A stretch of DNA of 9,319 nucleotides from an uncultured Eubacteriales bacterium (GCA_900543755.1 UQSP01000055.1:1-9319); one strand, 5' to 3'; shown: positions 1-6,513, counted from the stretch's first letter. Notes: generated from the letters alone by a model not told the origin. Program-made: numbers and translations.

Positions 1-3
1 CAT

Positions 4-37
4 GTCTCGTGGGCTCGGAGATGTGTATAAGAGACAG
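4..37 (+). other. Nextera transposase adapter remnant (artefact)
   Basis: These 34 bases match the Illumina Nextera read-2 transposase adapter. They end in the 19-base Tn5 mosaic end AGATGTGTATAAGAGACAG at 19-37. They are library-preparation sequence left on the contig end and not part of the genome. Biological sequence begins at about base 38, and nothing should be inferred from bases 1-37. Confidence 0.97.
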
Positions 38-240
38 CATTTATCGATTTTAAAAAAATTAAGTGTCGTCGTTTTTGGGCCTATTGTTTTATGAATGCGA
101 TTTTCCCGCATCAACTGCATTTTTAATAAATACCGCGATTGCCGCTGTTAATCAATCGTTTAAAAGCGGTGAAAAAATTAATTTACCGATTTTTGGTGGG
201 CCGAATTAATCAAATAAACAGAATTTACCTGTTTGTTTTG
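38..240. other. AT-rich non-coding stretch at contig end
   Basis: No supported gene lies between the adapter and the lipoprotein promoter. The lipoprotein frame stays open back to an ATG at 139, but that 70-residue extension is Lys/Arg/Asn/Ile-rich and runs through the promoter. It has no ribosome binding site and ends just before a strong SD, so I treat it as an accidental extension. The octamer TTAATCAA occurs at 148-155 and 206-213 here, and again at 326-333 next to the lipoprotein ribosome binding site. A weak 5-bp hairpin (ATGCG/CGCAT, 94-111) is the only other structure seen. Confidence 0.5.
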
Positions 241-252
241 TTGAAACAAAAC
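235..252. promoter_or_regulatory. Inverted repeat over -35 box, operator candidate
   Basis: The sequence GTTTTGTT-GA-AACAAAAC is a perfect 8-bp inverted repeat around a 2-base centre. It covers the whole -35 hexamer of the lipoprotein promoter. Dyads in this position are often repressor sites, but the composition is simple (G, T, A, C runs) and no regulator is encoded nearby. The role is inference. Confidence 0.35.
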
Positions 253-269
253 GAAAGCCGTGATATAAT
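241..269 (+). promoter_or_regulatory. Sigma-A type promoter of the lipoprotein gene
   Basis: The -35 box is TTGAAA (241-246) and the -10 box is TATAAT (264-269), separated by 17 bases. A TG two bases before the -10 box (261-262) makes it an extended -10 type. The predicted transcript starts near 276, giving a leader of about 70 bases before the ATG at 349. The -35 box lies inside an 8-bp inverted repeat (235-252), a plausible operator. Confidence 0.8.
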
Positions 270-348
270 TAAACAAATCATAGTAAAACGTTTTCAGTAT
301 AAAAACGGGCGTTTTGCTTCTTTGTTTAATCAAATAAGGAGAATTGTC

Positions 349-2130
349 ATGAAAAAACTTTTAGTCACGCTTGTTTTATTTGTTGCCGCGTTGTGTTTGT
401 TTACGGGCTGTCTGGAAAAAACGGACGAAACGGAAGACGGAACACAGCAACCCGATCCCCCCGTTGCGGTCACAGGCAACACCGTTACCGCCGAGGAATG
501 GGATTCGGCTTTTAATAAGTCGATTTTGTCCGACATCGTATGCGAAGTAACGGGACAGGGTGCAAACGACAGTACTGTCGTTATTCGCCTTGCTGCAAAA
601 GAAGAAGACGGCAAGATGGTTTATCACCTTAAAAGCACCATGTCTTACGCGGGCAGCACCAGCGAGAACGAGGAAATTTGGATTTGTGACGAAAACGGCA
701 GTGTTTATTACAGAAAATACGAACAAGGCTGGATTAAAAACACCACCGAAATGCAGTTTTCCGCGGAAAACAATTTTCTTTTCCTGAATTTTTCGGGTAA
801 ATATTCTTCATTTACTTACAATTCCGAAACCGACACTTATACTGCCCAAAATTTAACCTTAACTCTTAACAATCAGCAAGTAACATACCCCGCAGTCAGC
901 GTAAAATTCAATAACAAGCGCGCCGTGTCCGTCACCGTCACGACCTCGGGCGAATCCATTACGCAAGCTGAATACGCAATCAGTTACGGCAACGCGGTAA
1001 TCACTCTTCCCTCCGACGAAGAAATATGGGACCAAGCGGAAGTTATTTCCGAGGACGAATGTAACAGTGCGCTTTTCTCCTTTATGCGTAATCACACGAT
1101 TACAACCGTTTTGTCCAATGGTGCAACGGAAGACACCGCAGTCAAAAACATTGCTTTTGACGAAAACACAGGGGCATGGCTTATAAAATCAATACCCGCA
1201 ACGGGACCCGAAAACATTTACGAAATCAAAGACGATAAAGCGTTTATTTACACTAAAACCGGAGAAAAAGCCTGGATTAAAGAAAACTTTACCGCCGGAT
1301 TCAACTACGATTTCTGTTACTATGTCCACATCGCCGATAAATACGACTATTTTGTCTACGACAAAGAACAAGACGCTTATATTGCCCAAAACGTCGAAAT
1401 CGCTTTCGGAGAAGCCGACCCTCAACCGTTTGAAGAAATAAAAGTTGTTTTCGACAACCAAAAACGAGTAAGTTCCGTAAGCTTTTCTTCGGGAGGATAC
1501 GTCATTACCGAAACGATGAGCGATTACGAGCTGACAACCGTAACCTTGCCCTCGAAAGACGAGATAACGGACAAAACTTCAATGAGTTTACAGCAATGGG
1601 AAAGCGCTTTCGACAGAAAAAATTTCACGGATTTTACTTTTACTTTCACCAACAGCACGACCAATTCCGACAGCAGCGTAACAACTCAGAAGTCACAAAA
1701 CGCAGTAATGACTTCGGGTGACGGAAAGATAATTCACGTCCTTACTTACCTCGACGACAGCGTGGGCAACGAAAGATATTACGATTACACCCTTTCCCCG
1801 CCCGTGTATTACACCAAAAACGCAAGCGGAGCATGGGAAAGCTCCGATTACGACGGCGAGGATTATTACGAATACATTCTGGCGCAAATTCTTGTTTTCG
1901 GTAACCTTTACGACAAATTCGATTATGACTCTTTTGCCGACGAATACGTTTGTGAAAACATAGACATAACTTTAGGAGGAGAAGTTTTCACTTTCGATAA
2001 AGCGCAGCTGAAATTTTCGGACGGTAAAATTATCGGTTTCAGCATGTACATGATTAATAACGACATGAAATTTTTAATCGAGGCCGAAATAGACTACACT
2101 AAACCCGACCTTACGCTGCCTGTAATCTGA
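349..2130 (+). CDS. Triple-repeat surface lipoprotein, function unknown
   Basis: This encodes a 593-residue protein. Translation most likely starts at ATG 349: AAGGAG at 336-341 is ideally spaced, and the protein then opens with a Lys-Lys, hydrophobic stretch and lipobox (L-F-T-G-C, Cys21) typical of signal peptidase II substrates. The predicted mature protein is lipid-anchored on the outer face of the membrane. After an acidic/Pro linker (about residues 22-46) come three tandem repeats, at about 47-227, 230-406 and 410-593. Each starts with a W/C-x-S-A-F-like segment (W51, C238, W417) and has a Trp about 75 residues on (W128, W309, W496). Each then shows an F-x-Y-D/N ... D-x-Y-x-x-(Q/E)-N element (from 162, 342 and 531) followed by a beta-strand-like (I/V/L)-x-F-(N/D/S)-(N/D)-x-(K/Q) segment. 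The repeats are diverged. The protein is rich in Asp, Glu, Tyr, Thr and Ser, with no catalytic motif visible. Promoter and terminator flank it, so it appears monocistronic. I do not recognise the family; beta-rich repeats suggest a binding or envelope role (inference). Confidence 0.88.
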   Translation: MKKLLVTLVLFVAALCLFTGCLEKTDETEDGTQQPDPPVAVTGNTVTAEEWDSAFNKSILSDIVCEVTGQGANDSTVVIRLAAKEEDGKMVYHLKSTMSYAGSTSENEEIWICDENGSVYYRKYEQGWIKNTTEMQFSAENNFLFLNFSGKYSSFTYNSETDTYTAQNLTLTLNNQQVTYPAVSVKFNNKRAVSVTVTTSGESITQAEYAISYGNAVITLPSDEEIWDQAEVISEDECNSALFSFMRNHTITTVLSNGATEDTAVKNIAFDENTGAWLIKSIPATGPENIYEIKDDKAFIYTKTGEKAWIKENFTAGFNYDFCYYVHIADKYDYFVYDKEQDAYIAQNVEIAFGEADPQPFEEIKVVFDNQKRVSSVSFSSGGYVITETMSDYELTTVTLPSKDEITDKTSMSLQQWESAFDRKNFTDFTFTFTNSTTNSDSSVTTQKSQNAVMTSGDGKIIHVLTYLDDSVGNERYYDYTLSPPVYYTKNASGAWESSDYDGEDYYEYILAQILVFGNLYDKFDYDSFADEYVCENIDITLGGEVFTFDKAQLKFSDGKIIGFSMYMINNDMKFLIEAEIDYTKPDLTLPVI

Positions 2131-2148
2131 TAAAAAGAAAAAACAACA

Positions 2149-2190
2149 TAAAACACGCCGAGCGCATTGTAACGAACGGCGTGTTTTTTA
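2149..2190 (+). terminator. Rho-independent terminator after lipoprotein gene
   Basis: A 10-bp perfect stem (AAACACGCCG at 2151-2160 with CGGCGTGTTT at 2177-2186) with a 16-base loop runs into a T-run at 2184-2189. It lies 20 bases after the lipoprotein stop codon. The A-rich left flank means it could also work weakly on the other strand. Confidence 0.88.
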
Positions 2191-2229
2191 TTTAATCTTA
2201 AGTATACGATTGTTTGTTTTTCAATCAGT

Positions 2230-3472
2230 TTGCGCTTACCCGCATGTTTTGACGAAAGCTGGGATTTTACTTATGCGGCTCAGCGTTATAGTGGACTTCG
2301 AAATAGAGGAAGCGGACAAACTTCGCTTAACTTTTTAAGCGGACCCAACAACCCGCAAAACAACTTTTTCGCGTCGCAAATAAACGGGAGCGACGGAAAC
2401 GTCGACACAAGCGGCACTTTCGGCAGCAGGAACGCAAACGCATTGACAAGCGCGAACACTCAGGCTTGCCGTCAAGGCCGGGATATTACCGCCGTGGACG
2501 TATCGCAGAGCTTAGAGGCAAACCGGTTCAACGCGGTAGTCAGGTTTACAAGCAGCGGCGATCTTTACGTTGCAAACGCTCTTGCGCTTCAGATAAACAG
2601 TAAAGGCGCCGACCTTAAAGTATTAAAATAAGCCGCTAAAACCTTTGCCGAAATCGGCGAAGAAATACCGTATAATATCAAAATTATCAACACAGGCACT
2701 GTTCCGGCGCTTAACGTCACGGTGACAGACGCGCTCCCGCAAGGATTAACGCTGACGCCGGGTTCGATAAAAGTCAACGGGACGCCTTATCCCGACAGCT
2801 TTCCCGTAGTCATTGCGGAAATTCCCGCAGGGCAAAGCGTAACCGTTAATTTTTCGGCAACGGCAGGATTTGTCCCCGCAATTACCCCCGCAATCAACAT
2901 TGCAAAGGTTAATTACGAATTTTTCCCGTTTGCGGGCTATCCCGCGCAAAGCTTTTCGGTTTCCGACCCCGTCAACGTCTTTATCGCAGACAAAAAGGTC
3001 AAAACCGTAAAAAGCGTCGATAAAGCGTTCGCCGTAGTCAATGACGTGCTGACCTATAAGACGGTTTTTTCCTCCGAAGGCAACATTCCCCTGATAGACC
3101 TGTTTTTTACCGACGCTATTCCCGCAGGAACTTCCTTTGTGGACGGAAGCGTAAAAATAGACGACGCGTCCTTCCCCTACGATCCGCAGTCGGGATTCCC
3201 GCTGCCTGACCTTGAACCCGGTCAGTCCGTAACCGTGGAATTCGACGTGACGGTGGACTGACATGAATACCGTCACCAACGTTTCGGTCGTTACCGACAA
3301 TTCGGGAAGTCAACCCGTGCGCTTTACAAGCAATCCAGTCAACACGATATTAGCGGTTAAACCCTGTTGTAATTGCTGCAAGTGCTGTAACTGTTGTTGT
3401 CGGTCATGCTTTATGTGCTTAGGCAGGATTTTGTCGAATTGCTGCCACTTTAACTGCAATAAAAGGCGTTAA
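2230..3472 (+). pseudogene. Decayed DUF11-repeat surface protein with Cys-rich tail
   Basis: Three conceptual pieces form one protein once two lesions are bridged. Piece 1 (2230-2628) matches, from memory, the region before the repeats of clostridial DUF11 proteins (R-Y-S-G, S-G-P-N-N-P-Q-N-N-F-F, D-T-S-G-T-F-G, R-Q-G-x-D-I-T, N-A-L-A-L-Q-I motifs). An in-frame TAA at 2629-2631 then sits where the repeat's K-x-A motif expects a small residue such as Ser; TCA to TAA is one change. The same frame continues through two DUF11 repeats (about 2608-2970 and 2971-3340; I-N-T-G...V-T-D-A-L-P-Q-G and F-T-D-A-I-P-A-G motifs). It stops at TGA 3259-3261; dropping one base there rejoins frame +2, which finishes repeat 2 and runs on to 3472. 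The tail has 14 Cys in 31 residues (3365-3457). There is no SD, start codon context or signal peptide at the 5' end, and roughly the first part of the family's usual protein is missing. Intact relatives are secreted cell-surface proteins. A split but partly expressed gene is less likely. Confidence 0.72.
3365..3457 (+). other. Cysteine-cluster tail of the DUF11 pseudogene
   Basis: In the frame of 3263-3472, 14 of 31 codons are Cys, beginning C-C-N-C-C-K-C-C-N-C-C-C and continuing with further C, CC and C. This follows directly after the last DUF11 repeat and closes the protein, which ends in Asn-Lys-Arg-Arg. Both TGT and TGC codons are used, so it is not a simple trinucleotide repeat expansion. 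Such a tail could bind metal or form disulfide cross-links on the cell or spore surface; that is inference. Confidence 0.6.
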
Positions 3473-3591
3473 AGTTATCAGCAAAAAAAACCAATTTGTA
3501 TTCGCAATCGCATAAAACACGAAGCTTACAGTAAGCTTCGCGCGAAAAGTTAACCTTTAATATGTTATTCAGGAACATTCGGTTGTAAAGG

Positions 3592-3621
3592 AAAAAGCGG
3601 CAAAAAAATTGCCGCTTTTTT
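3592..3621 (+). terminator. Strong terminator downstream of DUF11 pseudogene
   Basis: A 12-bp stem (AAAAAGCGGCAA at 3592-3603 with TTGCCGCTTTTT at 3609-3620) has a 5-base A loop and a U-run extending to 3621. The A-run on the left makes it symmetrical, so it could terminate transcription from either side. It lies about 120 bases past the end of the pseudogene and insulates the EEP gene from it. Confidence 0.85.
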
Positions 3622-3659
3622 CAGCCGCAATCATAGAAAAATTTTTTGACGTTTGTTTC

Positions 3660-3688
3660 TTGCTTTATTTATTTTTTTATAATATAAT
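3660..3688 (+). promoter_or_regulatory. Possible promoter for the EEP hydrolase gene
   Basis: TTGCTT (3660-3665) and TATAAT (3683-3688) are 17 bases apart, and a second overlapping TATAAT is at 3678-3683. A better -35 hexamer, TTGACG (3646-3651), is too far from either -10 box (26 bases or more). The surroundings are nearly all A and T, so chance matches are likely. If real, the transcript would carry a leader of about 165 bases containing the 3712-3784 inverted repeat. Another TATAAT at 3767-3772 lacks a usable -35 box. Confidence 0.3.
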
Positions 3689-3711
3689 ATCCGAAAGGAA
3701 CGAGTAACCAA

Positions 3712-3784
3712 ATATAAATTGCGGTTATAGGTAAAAAAAATTCCTTTTGCAACAGTTAAAACACGGTATAATCGCAATTTATAT
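3712..3784. repeat. 18-bp imperfect inverted repeat, 37-base spacer
   Basis: ATATAAATTGCGGTTATA (3712-3729) is the reverse complement of TATAATCGCAATTTATAT (3767-3784) except for one position, which would be a G-U pair in RNA. The spacer is 37 bases. Each arm carries a TATAA(T/C)CGCAATTTATAT sequence pointing outward. It lies about 75 bases upstream of the EEP start codon and may be an RNA stem in its leader or a protein-binding dyad. Confidence 0.5.
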
Positions 3785-3860
3785 ACAGTTGCTTTAGTCT
3801 AAGCCAATCAAATCGTACAAAAATTTTTATTAAATCCGAAAACAGAGATTTTTTATTACT

Positions 3861-4808
3861 ATGGGCATGATTAACGACAAAAAACAATCAATCGACAAAA
3901 CGGAAGCGCAGGAAAAAGTTTTGCGTTGCATGTTCTACAACATTTACGGATACGGTGACAACCCTAATAACAAGGTTTTTCCCGGCCCCATGGATTTAAG
4001 ACAACAGAATCAATGCAAGATAATAGAAAAGTATGCGCCGCAGCTTATCGGTTTTCAGGAATATGACACGGATTTTCGCAAGAAAATGGCTCCGCGCATG
4101 AGTAAAATGGGTTATGTCGAAGTGCCCGTTACCGAACAGGGCAGCTGCATATATCCCGAGGGAAAAAATTGCGAGCCGTTGTTTTATCTTCCGCAAAGGT
4201 TAAAACTGATTTGCAGCGGCGGAGAACTTTTCCCCGATACTGTTTTTACAGACGGAGTTTACGTTACTGGAAACAACGAAAAGACGAAATCTTTGACTTG
4301 GGCTGTTTTCGAAGATTTAAGTTCTTCAAAAATCTTTATTTCAATCAGCACTCACTTTATGTGGAGCGCGCCGCAGCTTACGCCCGCTCAGGCGGAATAC
4401 GTGCGCACTCTTAACGCACAAAAAGTGTTGCAAAGAATCGAACAAATCCGCGCGATTAATCCCGCTTATTCGTCGGCTCCCGTCATCATGGGCGGCGACC
4501 TTAACTGCAAACCGTTTTCACCGACTTTCGAAATTCTCAAAAAACATATGTCGTGGTGCTACGACATAGCCACCGTTACAAAAGATAACCTGGGATGCCC
4601 GGGCTATGCCACTTACGACTATAAATCGGGCGATTACGTCAAATGGGGTACACCCGTGGAGGACAAAGGCGTTATTGACTATATTTGGGTTCAGAACCCT
4701 AATCGCGGTCAAGGCATAACGGTACAAAATTATTTTACCGTTACCGATCTGGCGGCGTTAACAAGCTCCGACCATTGTCCCAAAATCGCCGACGTTGTCA
4801 TTGATTGA
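3861..4808 (+). CDS. Endonuclease/exonuclease/phosphatase (EEP) family hydrolase
   Basis: The 315-residue protein has the ordered motif set of the EEP (exonuclease III/DNase I-like) superfamily of metal-dependent phosphodiesterases: F-Y-N-I-Y-G (Asn27), F-Q-E (Glu67, metal ligand), S-T-H (His165), G-G-D-L-N (Asp213, Asn215), I-D-Y-I (Asp273) and S-S-D-H-C-P (Asp304, His305). All expected catalytic positions are present, so it should be active. The substrate cannot be fixed: members cut DNA, RNA, phosphoinositides or sphingomyelin. Length suits a single-domain enzyme. No signal peptide or membrane segment is seen, so it is probably cytoplasmic. The start is uncertain: ATG 3861 has no clear SD (only A/G-rich bases around 3841-3847), and ATG 3867 is also possible. 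The first 20 residues are charged and outside the fold. It stands alone, with a terminator upstream and about 390 non-coding bases downstream, so it is likely monocistronic. It could instead be annotated as a generic metal-dependent hydrolase. Confidence 0.9.
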   Translation: MGMINDKKQSIDKTEAQEKVLRCMFYNIYGYGDNPNNKVFPGPMDLRQQNQCKIIEKYAPQLIGFQEYDTDFRKKMAPRMSKMGYVEVPVTEQGSCIYPEGKNCEPLFYLPQRLKLICSGGELFPDTVFTDGVYVTGNNEKTKSLTWAVFEDLSSSKIFISISTHFMWSAPQLTPAQAEYVRTLNAQKVLQRIEQIRAINPAYSSAPVIMGGDLNCKPFSPTFEILKKHMSWCYDIATVTKDNLGCPGYATYDYKSGDYVKWGTPVEDKGVIDYIWVQNPNRGQGITVQNYFTVTDLAALTSSDHCPKIADVVID

Positions 4809-5151
4809 GCTTTACGCACAAACAAAAATTCTATCTGATTTTTCTAATCCGTAAAAATTTTTACGCTTGTTTTCTTTGCAGCAAACGTTTTTTAACAGTT
4901 TCCCCCCCTGCCGCTTTTACAACACGTCTTTTTATAAAAAAGCTCCGAATAAAACTATTATAAGTCCTACCCGACTCTTATTCCCGTCTTGCAACCTTAA
5001 TCGCGCACTGCTTTCAATATAATTCAAATCCCGTCATTCAAGCCCTGATAAATCCGACAAAAATTAAAAACGAACAACAAAGTCAGAATCTTTCATTTAC
5101 AAACGCCGTAACCTTAATTTCCGAAACGGTACAAATCATCGGTATATTTTC
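4809..5151. other. Non-coding AT-rich interval before tRNA-Ala
   Basis: No gene or clear remnant is visible between the EEP stop codon and the tRNA promoter. The A/T palindrome CGTAAAAATTTTTACG (4850-4865) lies 42 bases after the stop codon and is followed by a T-rich stretch. It may serve as a weak terminator, but it lacks a GC-rich stem. A second A/T dyad is near 4928-4942. Confidence 0.45.
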
Positions 5152-5180
5152 TTGACAAAATCCCGCGCTTACTGTATAAT
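5152..5180 (+). promoter_or_regulatory. Consensus promoter of tRNA-Ala
   Basis: TTGACA (5152-5157) and TATAAT (5175-5180) match the consensus fully with a 17-base spacer, and the predicted start is near 5187. The tRNA begins at 5203. An unregulated, very strong promoter fits a stable RNA gene. Confidence 0.93.
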
Positions 5181-5202
5181 TTATGCACAAATCAGATTTT
5201 CC

Positions 5203-5278
5203 GGGGTTATGGCGCAGTTGGTAGCGCGTTTGAATGGCATTCAAAAGGTCAGGGGTTCGAATCCCCTTAGCTCCACCA
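5203..5278 (+). tRNA. tRNA-Ala (anticodon GGC), CCA encoded
   Basis: The 76-base cloverleaf is complete. The acceptor stem is GGGGTTA/TAGCTCC, with G3-U70, the alanine identity pair, and a T-G wobble at 5-68. The D stem is GCGC/GCGC with loop AGTTGGTA. The anticodon stem is TTTGA/TCAAA with loop ATGGCAT, giving anticodon GGC at 5236-5238, which reads GCC (and GCU by wobble). The variable loop is AGGTC, the T stem is AGGGG/CCCCT with loop TTCGAAT, the discriminator is A, and CCA is encoded at 5276-5278. It has its own promoter and terminator, and mobile DNA begins within about 100 bases of its 3' end. Confidence 0.97.
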
Positions 5279-5282
5279 ATCG

Positions 5283-5325
5283 ATACCCAGTCGAACCCGT
5301 AAAGTTCGATTGGGTATTTTCTTTT
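5283..5325 (+). terminator. Terminator of tRNA-Ala
   Basis: A 14-bp stem (5283-5296 with 5304-5317, one G-T pair) and a 7-base loop are followed by TTTTCTTTT (5317-5325). It starts 5 bases after the CCA end of the tRNA. Confidence 0.9.
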
Positions 5326-5327
5326 GT

Positions 5328-5374
5328 AAAGCATGCTGTATAACGGCGTGCTTTTGCGCTATGCGACGCGCAAA
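5328..5374. other. Two further hairpins between tRNA terminator and recombinase fragment
   Basis: AAAGCATGC (5328-5336) pairs with GCGTGCTTT (5346-5354) around a 9-base loop. TTTGCGC (5353-5359) pairs with GCGCAAA (5368-5374) around an 8-base loop. The first resembles a weak second terminator on the + strand (short T4 run). Neither has a U-run on the - strand. Because both lie between the tRNA and the 3' end of a recombinase gene, this short interval is also where the older element's end (attachment site) should be. Confidence 0.4.
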
Positions 5375-5379
5375 CTATC

Positions 5380-6513
5380 TTAACGCAATCTTGTCGACGC
5401 AATAATAAAACGGCTTGTAACGGATATAGAATAGTTTTCAGGTAAAAGAAAATCCCGACGGTCTTTGTCGGGATCGTCGGGATTTGTGCGGTCGGAATAG
5501 TTAAACCATACCACTATTTCATCATCATATAATTCTATTCGGTTTACAAGCACTTCTATCAGCACCTGCGGAGATAAATCTCTTACGCTGTGCGTTAGAT
5601 ATTCCATAACTTCTTCGCGCGTTATGCTGTTTTCGAGTTTGCTTTCTTCGAGAAGGATTTTGCCGCTCAATTCGTCTATTTGTCGTTCCAACTCCGTCAT
5701 TCGGTTTTTGGTCGTGGCGTTTATTATACCCTCTTCGATCGCAAGCATTACGTTGTTAAGACTCTTTTCTGCTTTGGCTTTATCCTCGCGTAACAGTTTC
5801 AATACAGACTGTTCCGCTCGGTGTTTTTCGTGAATACGCATTATCTCGTCGCAGATAATATCCAAATTAACTTTGGTAGTGAATAACTCCATTGCCATAT
5901 CCAAAACCTTTTGTTCGAGAACGTCTTTGCGTACCGTCGCTTTCTTGCAGTTATTGGTATTCCGCTTTTTGTTCGCACATTTGTAGAAGAAATACCTTTC
6001 ACTTGTATGACTTGTTCCGCTCTCGCCGTTGATCGCTTTACCGCAGTAGCCGCAAAACACTTTGCCTTTCAGTAAGAATATCGTTTCTTTGCTTACTTGT
6101 CCTATACGGTTGTGTTCTATTCTACGTTGCACTTGCTCGAATATGTCCGACGGAATGATCGGCGGATAGATATTCGTATAGACTTTACCGTGTATTTCAT
6201 ATCTACCTATATATTTTTGGTTGTGCAAAATATTATAAATTGCGTTCGGTAAAAACTTCTTGCCGTTATGAGATACACCGCGTTCTTCCAACACGTCTAT
6301 AATATCTTTTGCCATAGCACCGTTTGCGTACATATTGAACATTTCGAGTATAACGTTTGCTTGGTCTTCATCAATGACAACTTTCTTATTTACGACTTTA
6401 TATCCGAACGGAACACGACCGCCTGTGAATAAACCTTTGTTGCGGTTTTCCTGTAAGCCTCGTGAAACCTTTTGGCTAAGCTCGGCAGAATAATATTCGG
6501 CAAGTCCTTCCAA
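5380..6513 (-). pseudogene. Large serine recombinase, catalytic domain missing
   Basis: Homology to large serine recombinases starts abruptly at Leu-Glu-Gly-Leu-Ala-Glu-Tyr-Tyr-Ser (6513 downward), the hinge after the catalytic domain, and continues for 377 residues to TAA 5380-5382. Present are the recombinase DNA-binding domain (G-G-R-V-P-F-G-Y-K-V, then I-L-H-N-Q-K-Y-I-G), a zinc ribbon (C-G-Y-C ... Y-K-C ... N-C), a Lys/Glu-rich coiled coil and a complete C-terminal end. The N-terminal resolvase domain of about 150 residues, with the catalytic serine, is absent. The frame stays open back to 6648, but those 45 residues overlap the next recombinase gene in another frame and resemble nothing in the family, with no SD. 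The break lies within about 50 bases of the other recombinase's stop codon, so I infer interruption by that element. As it stands the product could bind DNA at most, not recombine. Confidence 0.85.

Larger units (their letters stand above)
3473..3860. other. Non-coding interval with hairpin, terminator and promoter-like DNA
   Basis: No gene is supported in these 388 bases. In order they hold a compact hairpin with a 3-base loop (CGAAGCTTA-CAG-TAAGCTTCG, 3520-3540, no T-run), a strong terminator (3592-3621), an AT-rich promoter-like segment (3646-3688) and an 18-bp inverted repeat (3712-3784). The region separates the decayed DUF11 gene from the EEP hydrolase. Confidence 0.55.

Noticed and set aside
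19..37. Tn5 transposon end as a natural insertion sequence
   Set aside because: It is the synthetic hyperactive mosaic end and is joined to the rest of the Nextera primer, so it comes from library preparation.
139..348. 70-residue N-terminal extension of the lipoprotein
   Set aside because: It would run through the promoter and bury the signal peptide and lipobox inside the protein, and it has no ribosome binding site, whereas ATG 349 has an ideal one.
2746..3300. 184-codon open frame on the - strand opposite the DUF11 region
   Set aside because: It mirrors the codon structure of the DUF11 repeats, has no ribosome binding site and no recognisable motif, so it is a shadow frame.
3520..3540. 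Hairpin CGAAGCTTA-CAG-TAAGCTTCG as terminator
   Set aside because: No U-run follows on either strand; the real terminator is 50 bases further on.
5083..5343. Open frames on both strands across the tRNA gene (G-I-R-T-P-D-L and M-A-Q-L-V-A-R type peptides)
   Set aside because: These are the well-known spurious translations of tRNA sequence and its complement.
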